A stretch of 64,000 nucleotides of DNA from NCBI GenBank assembly GCA_037951105.1, contig JBAMJV010003838.1, forward strand, positions 19,490 through 83,489. Reading direction: 5' to 3'. The translations under genes and the position numbers were made by a program. The stretch comes from Echinarachnius parma. Its lineage: Eukaryota; Echinodermata; Echinoidea; Clypeasteroida; Echinarachniidae. The notes under the pieces are model-generated. The model was given only the letters and a program-made list of their open reading frames with translations. It made no database searches and was not told the DNA's origin. Positions 1-11,300 of the stretch are shown piece after piece (position 1 is the first letter of the stretch; the number at the start of each line of letters is the position of its first letter).

Positions 1-159
1 ACGATAAGATCAGATCGAACACACGTGGGTTCAATTTGTTGTCATTCTATACGACGCGCACTCGATCGCGCGGCCGTCAATAATATTGTACGTATGATAC
101 GTAATTTACCGTACGGTTTTGCAGCGCGCGCGTACGATGGAGTTACGCAATTATTACTT

Positions 160-670
160 GAGCTTACATCATGACCGACCGACCCACCAACCCGGCCCAT
201 CATCCATCCAGCTATCCCTTCTTCCATCCATCCAGCTATCCCTTCATCCATCCATCCATCCAGCTATCCCTTCATCCATCCATCCATCCAGCTATCCCTT
301 CATCCATCCATCCATCCAGCTATCCCTTCATACATCCATCCATCCAGCTATCCCTTCATCCATCCATCCATCCAGCTATCCCTTCATCCATCCATCCATC
401 CAGCTATCCCTTCATCCATCCATCCAGCTATCCCTTCTTCCATCCATCCAGCTATCCCTTCATCCATCCAGCTATCCCTTCATCCATCCATCCATCCCTT
501 CATCCATCCATCCATCCAGCTATCCCTTCTTCCATCCATCCAGCTATCCCTTCTTCCATCCATCCATCTATCCATCCATCCAGCTATCTCTTCATCCATC
601 CATCCATCCAGCTATCCCTTCATCCATCCATCCATCCAGCTATCTCTTCTTCTATCCATCCATCTATCCA
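160..670 (+). repeat. CATC microsatellite / CAGCTATCCCTT minisatellite
   Basis: Long CATC runs alternate with CAGCTATCCCTT(CATC)n blocks of about 24-36 bases. The reading frames open across it are low-complexity products of the repeat, not genes. Confidence 0.95.
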
Positions 671-1436
671 ACTCAAGTCACTCCAAGGTACCAACCCACA
701 CGATCTAGAGCGTTGTAGGGCATAGCTCCCGGGGGCGGAGCTACAGGGAGGGGGTCCCACAAATTGTTCACAAATTTTCAATGCCCCCCACAAAATATAA
801 TCATGCTTGAAGAACAATTTAAAATTGGACAAAGAAAACGGGCAAGGTAAACATAATTCATTTTTAGCAATTGAAGGTCTATTTTTTTTTTTTGGGGGGG
901 GGGGGGGGGGGGAGTCAGAGCAGAACCTGTGCCCCCACTGGAAAAATTCTTGCTAACCCACTACCAACCCACCCACGGATCAACTAAACACCAAATAAAA
1001 GACCACTTGAAACATGTATTTTGAAATATATACGTGCAATAATTTATTCCAGCGTGCAAGCAATGAGCTAAAATATAAATACGTTTCTCATCGATTGCGT
1101 AGGAATGATGATGATGAAATCTTCTTTGAATTGGATTCAAATGGACAAAAATATCTGACAATTGATTAACATGATTCTCTCATTTACAAAACATTCAAAG
1201 ACTGAAATTTAGACATTGTTTTGTTTTCAAGATATAATTCCTATAAAGGTTTTGGCATATACCAATACATGATTATTGGTTATAAAGTAAATCCCCTCTC
1301 TAATAGCAAGTAGCATATTACATTAATATATGACTGAAACTTTTGATGAAAGACTGTAAAGGAATAAGACAATTACTCTTACTGTAAGGCATTTTTGGTA
1401 ATGATGATAAAACTGAATAAATTGTCAATGTTTTCT
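671..1436. other. intergenic, nothing recognised
   Basis: AT-rich sequence with a 20+ base G run near 895-911. No conserved coding signal is seen. Confidence 0.6.
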
Positions 1437-1440
1437 TTAA

Positions 1441-1524
1441 CTCTTAACGTGGCAGGGATTTTAATGCTCTATGGCAGTTATGTGTATTGTTACTCTCAAA
1501 AATGCGAGTTTGGCACTCGAGGAG
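1441..1524. mobile_element. 84-bp TTAA-flanked MITE-like sequence
   Basis: TTAA at 1437-1440 and 1525-1528 frames CTCTTAACG...CTCGAGGAG, with weak terminal inverted ends. Too short to classify. Confidence 0.35.
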
Positions 1525-1652
1525 TTAACATACAGTGTTAAGGCAAAGCAAACGATTTGAACATATTTGCCTACATTTTGATCTATTAATTGACTAATGA
1601 CTTCATAAATACACATGGTTTTATCGTCGGGTGAGAGTGAAAAGGACTTTAA

Positions 1653-1810
1653 AGGTACTTCAGATTCGTCAAATCAGATGCGCGGCGCCATCTTAAGTAC
1701 ACGTTGCGCACGGTGCGTGATGCACGTTAGCTCAGTGTCATGCGGTGCGCGCAAACTGGCCCAGTTCAAAATGGCGACCCGCTGTGTAGCATCCCCACGC
1801 TTGATGCCCT
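1653..1810 (-). mobile_element. 158-bp MITE, TTAA target duplication (copy 1)
   Basis: Flanked by TTAA at 1649-1652 and 1811-1814, with AGG...CCT ends. It is GC-rich inside (GATGGCGCCGCGC, CGCACGGTGCG) against AT-rich flanks. Its reverse complement is almost base-for-base the same as 22863-23020. A 149-codon frame crossing it is incidental. Confidence 0.85.
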
Positions 1811-2324
1811 TTAAAGTAAGTGTTTGGCTAATAAGAGTTACCTATAGATACCATCTTGCAGGGAGGAGCCTCCTCTACATGGATGTGATGCAACATTTTC
1901 AGATTATAAATATGTCTTATTTGGGCAATATTCATCAAATATTTAAAGAGAGCTCCATTTGGCTTCTACATGGCTTTCAATCTTTAAACATGATTATATT
2001 CATCAAAGTACAAAAATTTACTCAGCGCCCTTCTCTTTCTCAACCTACGATTGTTTATTTATAATTTTATCACAATTTTATTCAGAACGTTTCCTTCTGT
2101 ATTCAACATAACCATGATCTGACATTCACAATACACAATTACAGATTTAAGTTTACTTTCAATAAAATAAACCTTTATAGTAAGTAGTAACAAATATCAG
2201 CGAGTAATTTGATCACTGGTCAATAAATGATTTGGATCTGAGATCCACATGATACTTTACATGTACAAATCAAAAGAATTGCAGAAATACACAGCCAGAG
2301 TTGCATGCATACTAATATATTTAC

Positions 2325-2622
2325 CAGATACAGTGGAACCTCATTATAACGAGGTCTTTGGGATCATGAAAAGTATCTTGTTATGTCAGGTATCTCGTTA
2401 TATAAGAGTAAAAGACAAAAGAATATAAAGAGCTGGGATGTGCAAAATAACCTTGTTATAAGAGGGTTTTGTTATATCAGAGCTCTTAAGGTTTCTCTGT
2501 ACCTTGTTACATGAGGGTAAAAATCAAAATACTGTAATATAAAAGGCAGGGATGAGCCAAATTACCTTGTTATATAAGGTTTTGTTATATCAGTACTCTT
2601 TATAACATGGTTCTACGGTAAT
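2325..2622. mobile_element. MITE of the CAGTGGAACCTCATTATAACGAGG type
   Basis: Begins CAGTGGAACCTCATTATAAC and ends in the inverted form (GTTATA...ATGGTTCTACGG), with internal CTTGTTATA/TTGTTATATCAG repeats. A related fragment is at ~32795-32860. Ends of this kind occur in pogo/Tigger-like MITEs (knowledge-based inference). Confidence 0.6.
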
Positions 2623-3273
2623 TGAAATCAGACCTCTTCTTAAAACAGTAATTTTTCTTACAGATAACTGAAATTAAACCTGCCAAAAGGTAAGCCCTGA
2701 TTACACTGAAGGCATAAACAGTCATATCTTATATTATTATAAACTACAGTCTCCTAGTGTTTTCAGATTATGCAAATCCCTTTCTAGTCAAAATATTAAT
2801 TTCCATAATACAGACATAATGTAAGTAGTACAATCTACAATCTTACATGAGACAATTAAGTACATTACAAATATATAAGGACAAACCGCAATTTAGAATG
2901 TAACGCCATAGAACACCAGTATCTTTAATTTAAGTAGCAAAATAATTTAAGCGTAACTATTGGAATGTATTGAAACATAATATTCTCCAGCACAACCAAC
3001 AAAATACTTGCAAAATAATGCTTCAATTTTGATATCAAGTATCATATTGCAAAATACATTGAAATATTTGAAAAAAAAAAATCTTTGCTTTGGTAAAGAA
3101 CTATACTTTGACAAAAAGATGTGAAAAGATCTCATGAATCTCTTGTCAAGAAATGAACAAAGGCATATATAGCTAAAATAAAGCGATGACCCGGGGCCAA
3201 AAGCCTTGAGCCACCAAACTGTATAACGCATTCTTTGTTTGAGGTCACCAAATTATGGTTTCATGCCACTTAA

Positions 3274-3651
3274 AGGGATCTAGTAACTTTGTTGACATGA
3301 GCAAAAAGTGATGAGTGGTTGATACAATGTATATTGTTGTTATCTGATATGTTCACTAGGTGTTGTGTGAAAATTTCAAGTGAAATGGACGTTATATGGT
3401 TGAGTAATGAGCAAAAATGCAAAGTGATATTCACTAACTCATTGCACTCACTTTGTACACGTTTTTGCCGATCCATTGGATTTGTTAACATCTGAAAACT
3501 TCAATCGTAAATATCTTTTTAACGAAAGGGAAATTTGAAAAACCGAAACCTGTCCCATGCTTTTATTGCTAATACGAATACAACAAGGTATGAGGGAACC
3601 GCTGGAATTCCAATTGGATTTTGAAGATTTGGACAATGTTACTAAATCCCT
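3274..3651 (+). mobile_element. 378-bp TTAA MITE (family 2, copy 1)
   Basis: Flanking TTAA at 3270-3273 and 3652-3655. Ends are AGGGATCTAGTAACTTTG and CAATGTTACTAAATCCCT (inverted). Other copies are at 12273-12622 and 59749-60505, with a decayed fragment near 28780-28960. Confidence 0.9.
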
Positions 3652-3950
3652 TTAAGATCAGAAAAGTCTGGAATTTTGTTTATTGCTTGACTGGGCAACA
3701 AGGAAACACGGCTGATTTCTACCAATGCTTAAAGACAGAAACACATATCAAGTACATCATGTATATTTGAGTTAACAGATAAAGACTTGTTTGTTTGAAG
3801 CAGATCCCTATAACGTATTCTATCATAAATAAAATATGAAATTCAGTATTAAAGAATAGTGACAATTATAGCAAAAATAATAAAGAGATGTCCAATTTTA
3901 ATCGAGACTTGTACTGAACAAAACATTACATAATGCAAAAATATGATTAA

Positions 3951-4389
3951 AGGGGAATTAACCCTTATCCTTTTGACTTACTGGATGTGATGAGAGCAAA
4001 ACTACTATCATTGCTAGTCACTTTTTTCCTGATGAATATTCCCGATTACAAAAATAATCAATATTTTATGGACCACTGTCGTCTGCTTTCATTGCCCATA
4101 GGAGGCGGCCATTTCTTCAACTACTCGCGGTGAAATGACGTGGCAGGCGGAGAACACAATTGCTTTATCGTAACCCGCTATTGTGTTCTCCGCCTGACAC
4201 GTCATTTCACCGCGAGAATTTGAAGAAATGGCCGCCTCCTGTTGGCAATGAAAGCAGACGACAGTGGGCCATAAAATATTGATTATTTTTATTATTGGGA
4301 ATATTCATGAGGAAATAAGTGACTAGAAATGACAAGAGTTATGCTCTCATCACATCCAGTCAGTCAAAAGGATAAGGGTTAATTCACCT
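3951..4389. mobile_element. 439-bp fold-back MITE, TTAA target duplication
   Basis: TTAA at 3947-3950 and 4390-4393. The two halves are near-perfect reverse complements centred near 4165 (AGGCGGAGAACACAAT / ATTGTGTTCTCCGCCT). The whole element would fold as one hairpin of ~200 bp arms. Confidence 0.9.
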
Positions 4390-4554
4390 TTAAGTATTCT
4401 ACATGATTAATTAGAACACCACTGAACAAAACATGTATACTGCATTTTAAACACTATCATATTTCAGAAAGTAATATCAATCAAAGAATTTGTTGACATG
4501 ATTCTATGGAAGAGAGAAGATATATATAAAAGAAGGCAAAGTCTACATAATATG

Positions 4555-4680
4555 TATGATATGGAATCATGGGCGTCGATACTTACATAATACCTATTCA
4601 TCAGGGGGGATGAATGAATAGATCATCCCCCCCTGATGAATGGGTATCAATTACAGATCTACGCCCATGTATGGAATGCA
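4555..4680. repeat. short inverted repeat
   Basis: ATGGGCGTCGAT...CATCAGGGGGGATGA is answered by TCATCCCCCCCTGATG...CTACGCCCAT. A small fold-back, probably a MITE remnant. Confidence 0.6.
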
Positions 4681-4699
4681 AATGTTGGCACTTCTAAAA

Positions 4700-5530
4700 C
4701 AGAGACTCAAAGTCTTAACTATTTGAAAGATGATGGCATTTCTAAAATATATAGTCAAAGTCTGAACTTGTAAGTATTTGAAAGATTTAGGCACCACTTC
4801 CAAAAATAAAACATACAATTCCAATATTTATATAAATAATGTCAATATACAATAGCAAAAATAGCAAAAACTTACATGGGAAGTTATTGATGGCACATCC
4901 AGAATAACGTCTCAAACGTAAAATAAAGCGCCTAATAATAACGATGTGTACATATGATACATAACTACACATGATATCTGATATTTGAAAGATGACACTT
5001 TCAAAACTGAGACTTAATTAGTCTCACATCACTCACTTTCAAAACGTTTAACTGTAATAAACATAAATACTGAATTCTACATTGCAAAATAAAGAAGCCT
5101 GAAATAATCGTGACATTTTACTGAATTTTCTACTACTGTTTGACATGAAGGACAGATACAAGTCTAGGCAAGATCTCATTTTTACTGCTATACAAGTTGA
5201 TGCACTAATATTGCTCATCTAACATATTCAGGAGTTGAAGGATTTGAATCAAAGACAAATGAAAAATATTTCTATATACAGTACTAGATCCATTTGCACT
5301 GGGGGCGAGTAAATTGTTGTAAAAGCCACGTTTTGGTTGTCCGATTTGGACACAAACTTGTTTAAACTGTTAAAGACACATACCCTTACATACCAAGCCT
5401 CTGGTCATAAAGGAAGTACGATTTTTAACAGGAGATGAAATGCATTTTTGAGGCCATTACATTTTTGTTCCGTGCCAGTAAAATGTGAGAGAACATAATT
5501 TTATTAGCCTAACCGGACCACTAGCAATTT
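4700..5530. other. intergenic, no gene or clear repeat
   Basis: AT-rich sequence with local ACTTTCAAAA-type reiterations (TTTGAAAGATG at ~4721, 4773 and 4986). Nothing coding seen. Confidence 0.6.
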
Positions 5531-5760
5531 AGGGCTCTCCCTCAAGCTTTTCTTTTAGGAGGCCAAAATGACACATTAAATAACCACCCACCATATACTC
5601 ATGCATTGTAGATCCTATATTTTGGTGGCTGGTAAAAAGAGTTTTTAGTGGCCATTGGCACCCGGGCCACCGCTAAGGGCAAGCCCGGATTTTCTTCCAG
5701 GTGGCCAAAATGACCCATCAGATAACCTCCCACCATAGACATGCGTGTTGAAGATCCTAA
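5530..5760. repeat. dispersed repeat flank of the 68-bp array
   Basis: Two related blocks (GGCCAAAATGACACATTAAATAACC and GGCCAAAATGACCCATCAGATAACC, ~130 bases apart) end in the GTGGCCATTGGCACCCGGGC core that founds the adjacent array. A solo copy of the same block, inverted, is at 13730-13898 plus 16474-16530. Confidence 0.7.
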
Positions 5761-6790
5761 ATTGTTGGTGGCTTATACAAGAGTGGCCATTAGCACCCAG
5801 GCCATGAGGACTCCTGAGGAGCTGGCTGATACAGGAGTTTCTAGTGGCCATTGGCACCCGGGCCACCACTAGGGGCAAGCCCCAAGGAGTTGGCTGATAC
5901 ACAAATTTCTAGTGGTCATTGCTACCCAGGCCACCGCTAGGAGCAAGCCCTGTTCAAAGAGCCCCGTTGAGCTGGCTGATACATGAGTTTCTAGTGGCCA
6001 TTGGCACCCGGGCCACCACCAGGGGCACACACCGTTGAGCTGGCTGATACATGAGTTTCTAGTGGCCATTGGCACCCGGGCCACCACCAGGGGCACACAC
6101 CGTTGAGCTGGCTGATACATGAGTTTCTAGTGGCCATTGGCACCCGGGCCACCACCAGGGGCACGTGACGTTGAGCTGGCTGATAGATGAGTTTCTAGTG
6201 GCCATTGGCACCCGGGCCACCACCAGGGGCACGTGACGTTGAGCTGGCTGATACATGAGTTTCTAGTGGCCATTGGCACCCGGGCCACCACCAGGGGCAC
6301 ACACCGTTGAGCTGGCTGATACATGAGTTTCTAGTGGCCATTGGCACCCGGGCCACCACCAGGGGCACGCACCGTTGAGCTGGCTGATACATGAGTTTCT
6401 AGTGGCCATTGGCACCCGGGCCACCACCAGGGGCACGCACCGTTGAGCTGGCTGATACATGAGTTTCTAGTGGCCATTGGCACCCGGGCCACCACCAGGG
6501 GCACGCACCGTTGAGCTGGCTGATACATGAGTTTCTAGTGGCCATTGGCACCCGGGCCACCACCAGGGGCACGCACCGTTGAGCTGGCTGATTGATGAGT
6601 TTCTAGTGGCCATTTGCACCCTGGCCACCACTAGGGGCACGCACCGTTGAGCTGGACGATACATGAGTTTCTAGTGGCCATTTGCACCCGGGCCACCTCT
6701 AGGGGCAAGCCCTGAGAAGCCCTGTGGAGCTTGCTGATACAGGCATTTCACGTGGCCATTGGCATCCAGGCCACTTCTAAGGTCAAGAAC
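5760..6790 (-). repeat. 68-bp minisatellite array
   Basis: About 12-14 tandem units. The core is GAGCTGGCTGATACATGAGT followed by TTCTAGTGGCCATTGGCACC and CGGGCCACCACCAGGGGCAC; units from ~5990 to 6600 are nearly identical and the edges are diverged. CCCGGGCC is palindromic. The 65-residue frames in every unit are by-products: 68 is not a multiple of 3, so each frame shifts and ends in a stop. Confidence 0.95.
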
Positions 6791-6859
6791 TGAGTTTGGT
6801 TTGGAGCCCTGCACTTTGTAATAATCAAATTGTACTACCATAGAAAAATGAAAGACAGT

Positions 6860-7690
6860 CATTCAGCAAGGCTGTATTTAGAGATCACCTCTTCAGCAAA
6901 AATTTATTTCAGCAACTCTGTGAAAAAGAACAGAAATGAAAATAAGAAAAGGTCATTCATAATAACATGGCATTGAGTTAGCAAATAGCATCTTAAATTT
7001 TCACTCATTACTCGGTCACATGATATCAATTTAACAAGGAATTTTCACACATGACTCGAGGGGACAAATCAGATCACAGAAATACACATCTTCCCCCTAA
7101 AAAGACGTGATTTCGTGATTACCCAGAAACCCAACAATTTGCTAACTGCGTTGCTTTGTAGCTATTTTCTTTATTATTGAGCATCATTTGATACCTTATT
7201 TGAGTGTAGTGGAAATACGGTTTTGGTGTCACATGTCATTATAAGGCCAAATGTCGCAAACAAAAATGCATACCATGACGGGATTGTCCCATTAGCTTGT
7301 CTTCCACCATCGTGGTGATCAATTTTATCATTTTTGTTTCCGTATCGACCACATTCTTATCAGTTGTATTACTACTGTCAACAATCCCATGCTGGGTTTA
7401 CTTCCCTCAAGGCCCAGAGAGATTAACTGCCCTGGTTCCTGCCCTCTCTGCTCTGCTCATATCTCAGTTGGCATGGCAACCAACTGATTAGACATTCCAG
7501 AGCCAGGGCTTTACCACGGTCTCCCCCTCTCCTCCTTTAGTAGATTATGCGGATCATTCTCTCTACTCTCTGCTAATCCTCTGCTGAGACATCAGCGCCC
7601 AGGGGCTTGAGATAAGAAGTGCCAACCCTGATAAAATGTACTGGATGCAAGCTTGAGTGCTCAAAAATCACTACCGCTCCTCAGCCCTCC
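6860..7690. other. intergenic, nothing recognised
   Basis: No conserved gene signal. A 64-codon open frame at 7297-7491 has no recognisable motif. Confidence 0.55.
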
Positions 7691-7693
7691 ATG

Positions 7694-8113
7694 AGCGGAA
7701 TAGAGTACAGAAGCCATGACGTCATGAAAACACTTTTTTAGAATTTTCAAATTTGGACTTCATTTTCAGAAAGAGCATAACAAATAATGTCCAAATACCG
7801 AAAATCAAAGGAATAGGTTACGTATTGGCTGAGATATGCCGATCTGAATGAATTTTACTTCAATGGGCAATCAGTGTTATAGTGCACTGGTTCATAAATT
7901 TATGAACCAGTGCACTATAACACTGATTGCCCATTGACAAAAAAATCATTCGGATGGGCATATCTCAGCCAATACGTAACCTATTCCGTTGATTTTCGGT
8001 ATTTGGACATTATTTGTTATGCTCTTTCTGAAAATGAAGTCCAAATTTGAAAATTCTAAAGAAAATGTTTATGACATCATTTATGACATCACACTTCCCC
8101 ACTCTATTCAGCT
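7694..8113. mobile_element. ~420-bp fold-back MITE downstream of PGAP2
   Basis: Near-perfect inverted arms centred on ATAAATTTAT at ~7897. The arm carries GTGCACTATAACACTGATTG and its complement. Outer ends AGCGGAATAGAGT / ACTCTATTCAGCT are imperfect. It ends ~220 bases from the PGAP2 stop and may lie in the 3' UTR region. Confidence 0.85.
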
Positions 8114-8331
8114 AGCTATAGAATTACCTAATGCAAAGTCCAGTTTCCAATTTGTTTGTGTTTCAAAGATGTAAAACCCTCCATTTTTAGTTGTAAAACC
8201 CTAAATTACAATTTGATATACATTTATGACACAAAAAAAAAAAAAAAAAAAAAAAAAAAAACAGAACAAAAGAAATATATAAACAAAGACAAACATAAAC
8301 CAATTTCTCACTTACCTGTCATGGCGACATG

Positions 8332-11300
8332 TCACCCTTTGCCGTGCATCGCTGGCATCCTGGCTCCCACTACAAGTTCTCGCTCCTGGAAGTTGACTGT
8401 GACGACGTAATGGAATGCGATGTTGGATAGGACCACCAGGTACTCAAAGGCTGCAAAGATGGTGTACACTGTATACACACATGTACACAAGTAGAAAGAT
8501 CAGAAAGGTATTTCAATTCAATTCAAGGTATTTTATTCACTCGCTGTAGCCGAGAAAGCTAAATTGCAAAGGAATTTACAATGAATCATACACATACACA
8601 TACATATTTTATACGAATGCAAGGAACTATTAAACATACTGTCATACATGTATACTGGTAAAATCTAGATATTAATTGCTATAAGAGTTAGGGTTAGGGT
8701 TATGTATGTTTTTACCGTTTTGTTCTCAAAGTTGCTTTTTAGTCGTTACCTTGGTGAATACTCAGCCAGGCAGGGGTCATTACACACTGATTTGACTCTA
8801 TATTTATATCCTTATCTGAATTTCTTTCCACAATTGATATGAAATAACTCAGATTATAATCACAAAACTGTACTATTCGATACAGCAAATATATTCATAT
8901 AATATTGTATCATTGTTTTTCTGTTGGTTGAAAAGGACAAGGGCGGTTAATCACTTTTTGTACTTCAGAGATATAATCATAATTGAAGTTTGGGAGCCCT
9001 GTAAAAACCAAATGCAACTTTTTAAAAATTTAAACAAACAAATTGTTATAATTAAAAAGTTTGATATGCATTTAATGAGGCTCTGACCTAAAAGATATAT
9101 AAGTCATCTTTATTGATCAAATCAAAGAAGTTACAATAACCAAGGTCCATGAAAAATATAACAAAAGCGTTTGAATATTTTATCAATAGATATCACAAAT
9201 AAGCCAAAAGTCAACCTAACTCCCTTCTTACTCTCACCAGACAATTTTTTCATATCTAACAAAAATAAAAAATCACACAAAGACATCAAAATCAATCTTA
9301 CCTCCTGGTTCACAGTAGCTCTCGTGTCTGAAGTAAAAGTAGATGGCGATGAAGAAGGAGCAGATATTTATCATGCAGTAAATGTATTGCCAGTTCAATG
9401 TCTTCTGTTCCTGTAAGGGGAAGGGGGGGGGGGGGGGGCAAATGAAAATAATTAACACTTGAATCTCTGATAGATTAAAATAAAGCTACGTAACTATGTA
9501 GAATCCAAATTTTAGGACAATTTACTCACTCAAAATCAAAATATAGAAAGTTCAATTTTCATATTCCCATAGGCATGTGTACAACGTTTGACAAAGAAAC
9601 CTGCTTTACTCCAAAGTTGGAGAAGTGGATCTAACCCCCTTTTGCAAGTGAGCTCTTCAAATGCTATTATCATCATACTTACTGACATAGCAGGAGGCAT
9701 CCCATTGTTGATTGCCAGTCTGTGAAGTGCACACATCAGGAGCATGAATGTCATGGAACAGATCTGAAACAGGATGAACATGTTCTCATGTACCGCTGCT
9801 TGGAAATTTTAAAAAAAGGACACAATAAGTAGATATAGATATATATATTTCTGGTCAGTTTCCTTATATGTTTGAATTAATAGATTGATCTAGATAGATC
9901 AGGGCCCTGTTGCAATCATGTGACTAAATGCACAAATCTGATTGGTTCAAATTTGCATACTTTCTGACTTGCAATTAATTACAACTTTAAAATTGATTGT
10001 AATTCTTTCTGCAACATGCCCTGGGCAAGTACAAATGAATGATGGGTAAAGGGCAATTCCAAGCAAACGCCGTGACGGTCAGAGGGTGTTTCTCACAATG
10101 AAAGTCCAAATAACTCATAAAATCTAAATATCTAGAACCAACTTTTGATATGCATCTGTAACCACTATCCCACCAATAATTTACAATAGGCAAGAAAACC
10201 AAAATTCCCAATAAATTATTAATTATGAATATCAATATCTGCCGTAACGCCGTGACGGCAAAAAGACATGGGTTTCTTACATGCTAAGAAACTAAGTAAA
10301 CTCTGTGAACTACAGGAACATTTTGCACTTTTGTCACATTGATTCTTTGTACTAGACATCAAGCTAGAACATCCAAATAAAAATGTAGAAAAAATCCAAT
10401 GCTCATAGTAAATATGATATCATAAATGTATCTATGCACTGTAACGCCGTGACTGTAACGCCGTGACCTCTGAATTGTACATGTTATATATATGGGAGAT
10501 ATTAAAGAGATGAATAATATGATATCATTTTAATGTAGTGATCCAGAATAAATAAAGAACTAGATGAATGGGTGATAGAACCAAGATGCTATTAAATGAT
10601 CATCCGTATGACACAAATTTGCAGCACAGCGCCCTCTATTGATCAAAAAATCTTTTAGGACATAATTGAAATTCTTATCTATTTCAGAAGTTAGTTAATG
10701 GAACCATCAAATATTAAAACCAAAATACATACTTAAATGTAACAATGAAATATGAGACCTTTGACATCTGACCTTTGACCTTGTTTCTCAAAATAACATA
10801 CAAATGTTTAATTTTTGGTCTGCACAGTGCATATTTGCAAGTGATTTGTTTCATGTAACATGATTTCAGAGTTAGTAAATGTTTGTTTTTGAATTGGTAA
10901 TTATCCGAGTGACCTTTGACCTGTGCCCCAAACAGTTTCAGAAAATTGTCTTTTTTTACCTACAGTACTCTTTCTAACATTGATTCTGGAACTTAATTGT
11001 GAGAACAAAAAACAACAATATTTTGACCTGTTGACCTCCCATTCCCATTCCCTAATCAGGTCATATACTTCACTGGACGCATACCAGTATTATCATCATG
11101 TTGTCCTTCAAGGATTCTCAAACTATCTTGATAATAATATAATTTTTGCATATTTGTTAGCTTTTGTGACCTTTGACCTTTGACCTCATGGACCAAAATC
11201 ATATCCAATAATCCGTACCTCTAAATACATGGATTGTACAAAGTTTGAACGAAATCCATCCAACGATTCTTGAGATATTGCAAAAAAAAGAACACTGATG

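Noticed and set aside
119..725. Long Ser/Pro/His-rich frames
   Set aside because: They are translations of the CATC microsatellite; all three frames are open because of the repeat.
1615..2064. 149-codon frame
   Set aside because: It runs through the 158-bp MITE and unrelated flanks, has no recognisable domain, and the MITE copy at 22863 is not in an equivalent frame.
5971..6600. Regular repeats resembling a CRISPR array
   Set aside because: Units are directly adjacent with no unique spacers, and the DNA is eukaryotic.
5645..6862. Series of overlapping 65-residue reading frames with MYQPAQRCVPLVVARVPMA-like sequence
   Set aside because: They arise from the 68-bp minisatellite; the unit is not a multiple of three, so every frame closes after about three units. 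No start context or homology supports a gene.
8685..8702. TTAGGGTTAGGGTTA telomere-like string
   Set aside because: Only two and a half units; no further repeats around it, so it is probably chance.
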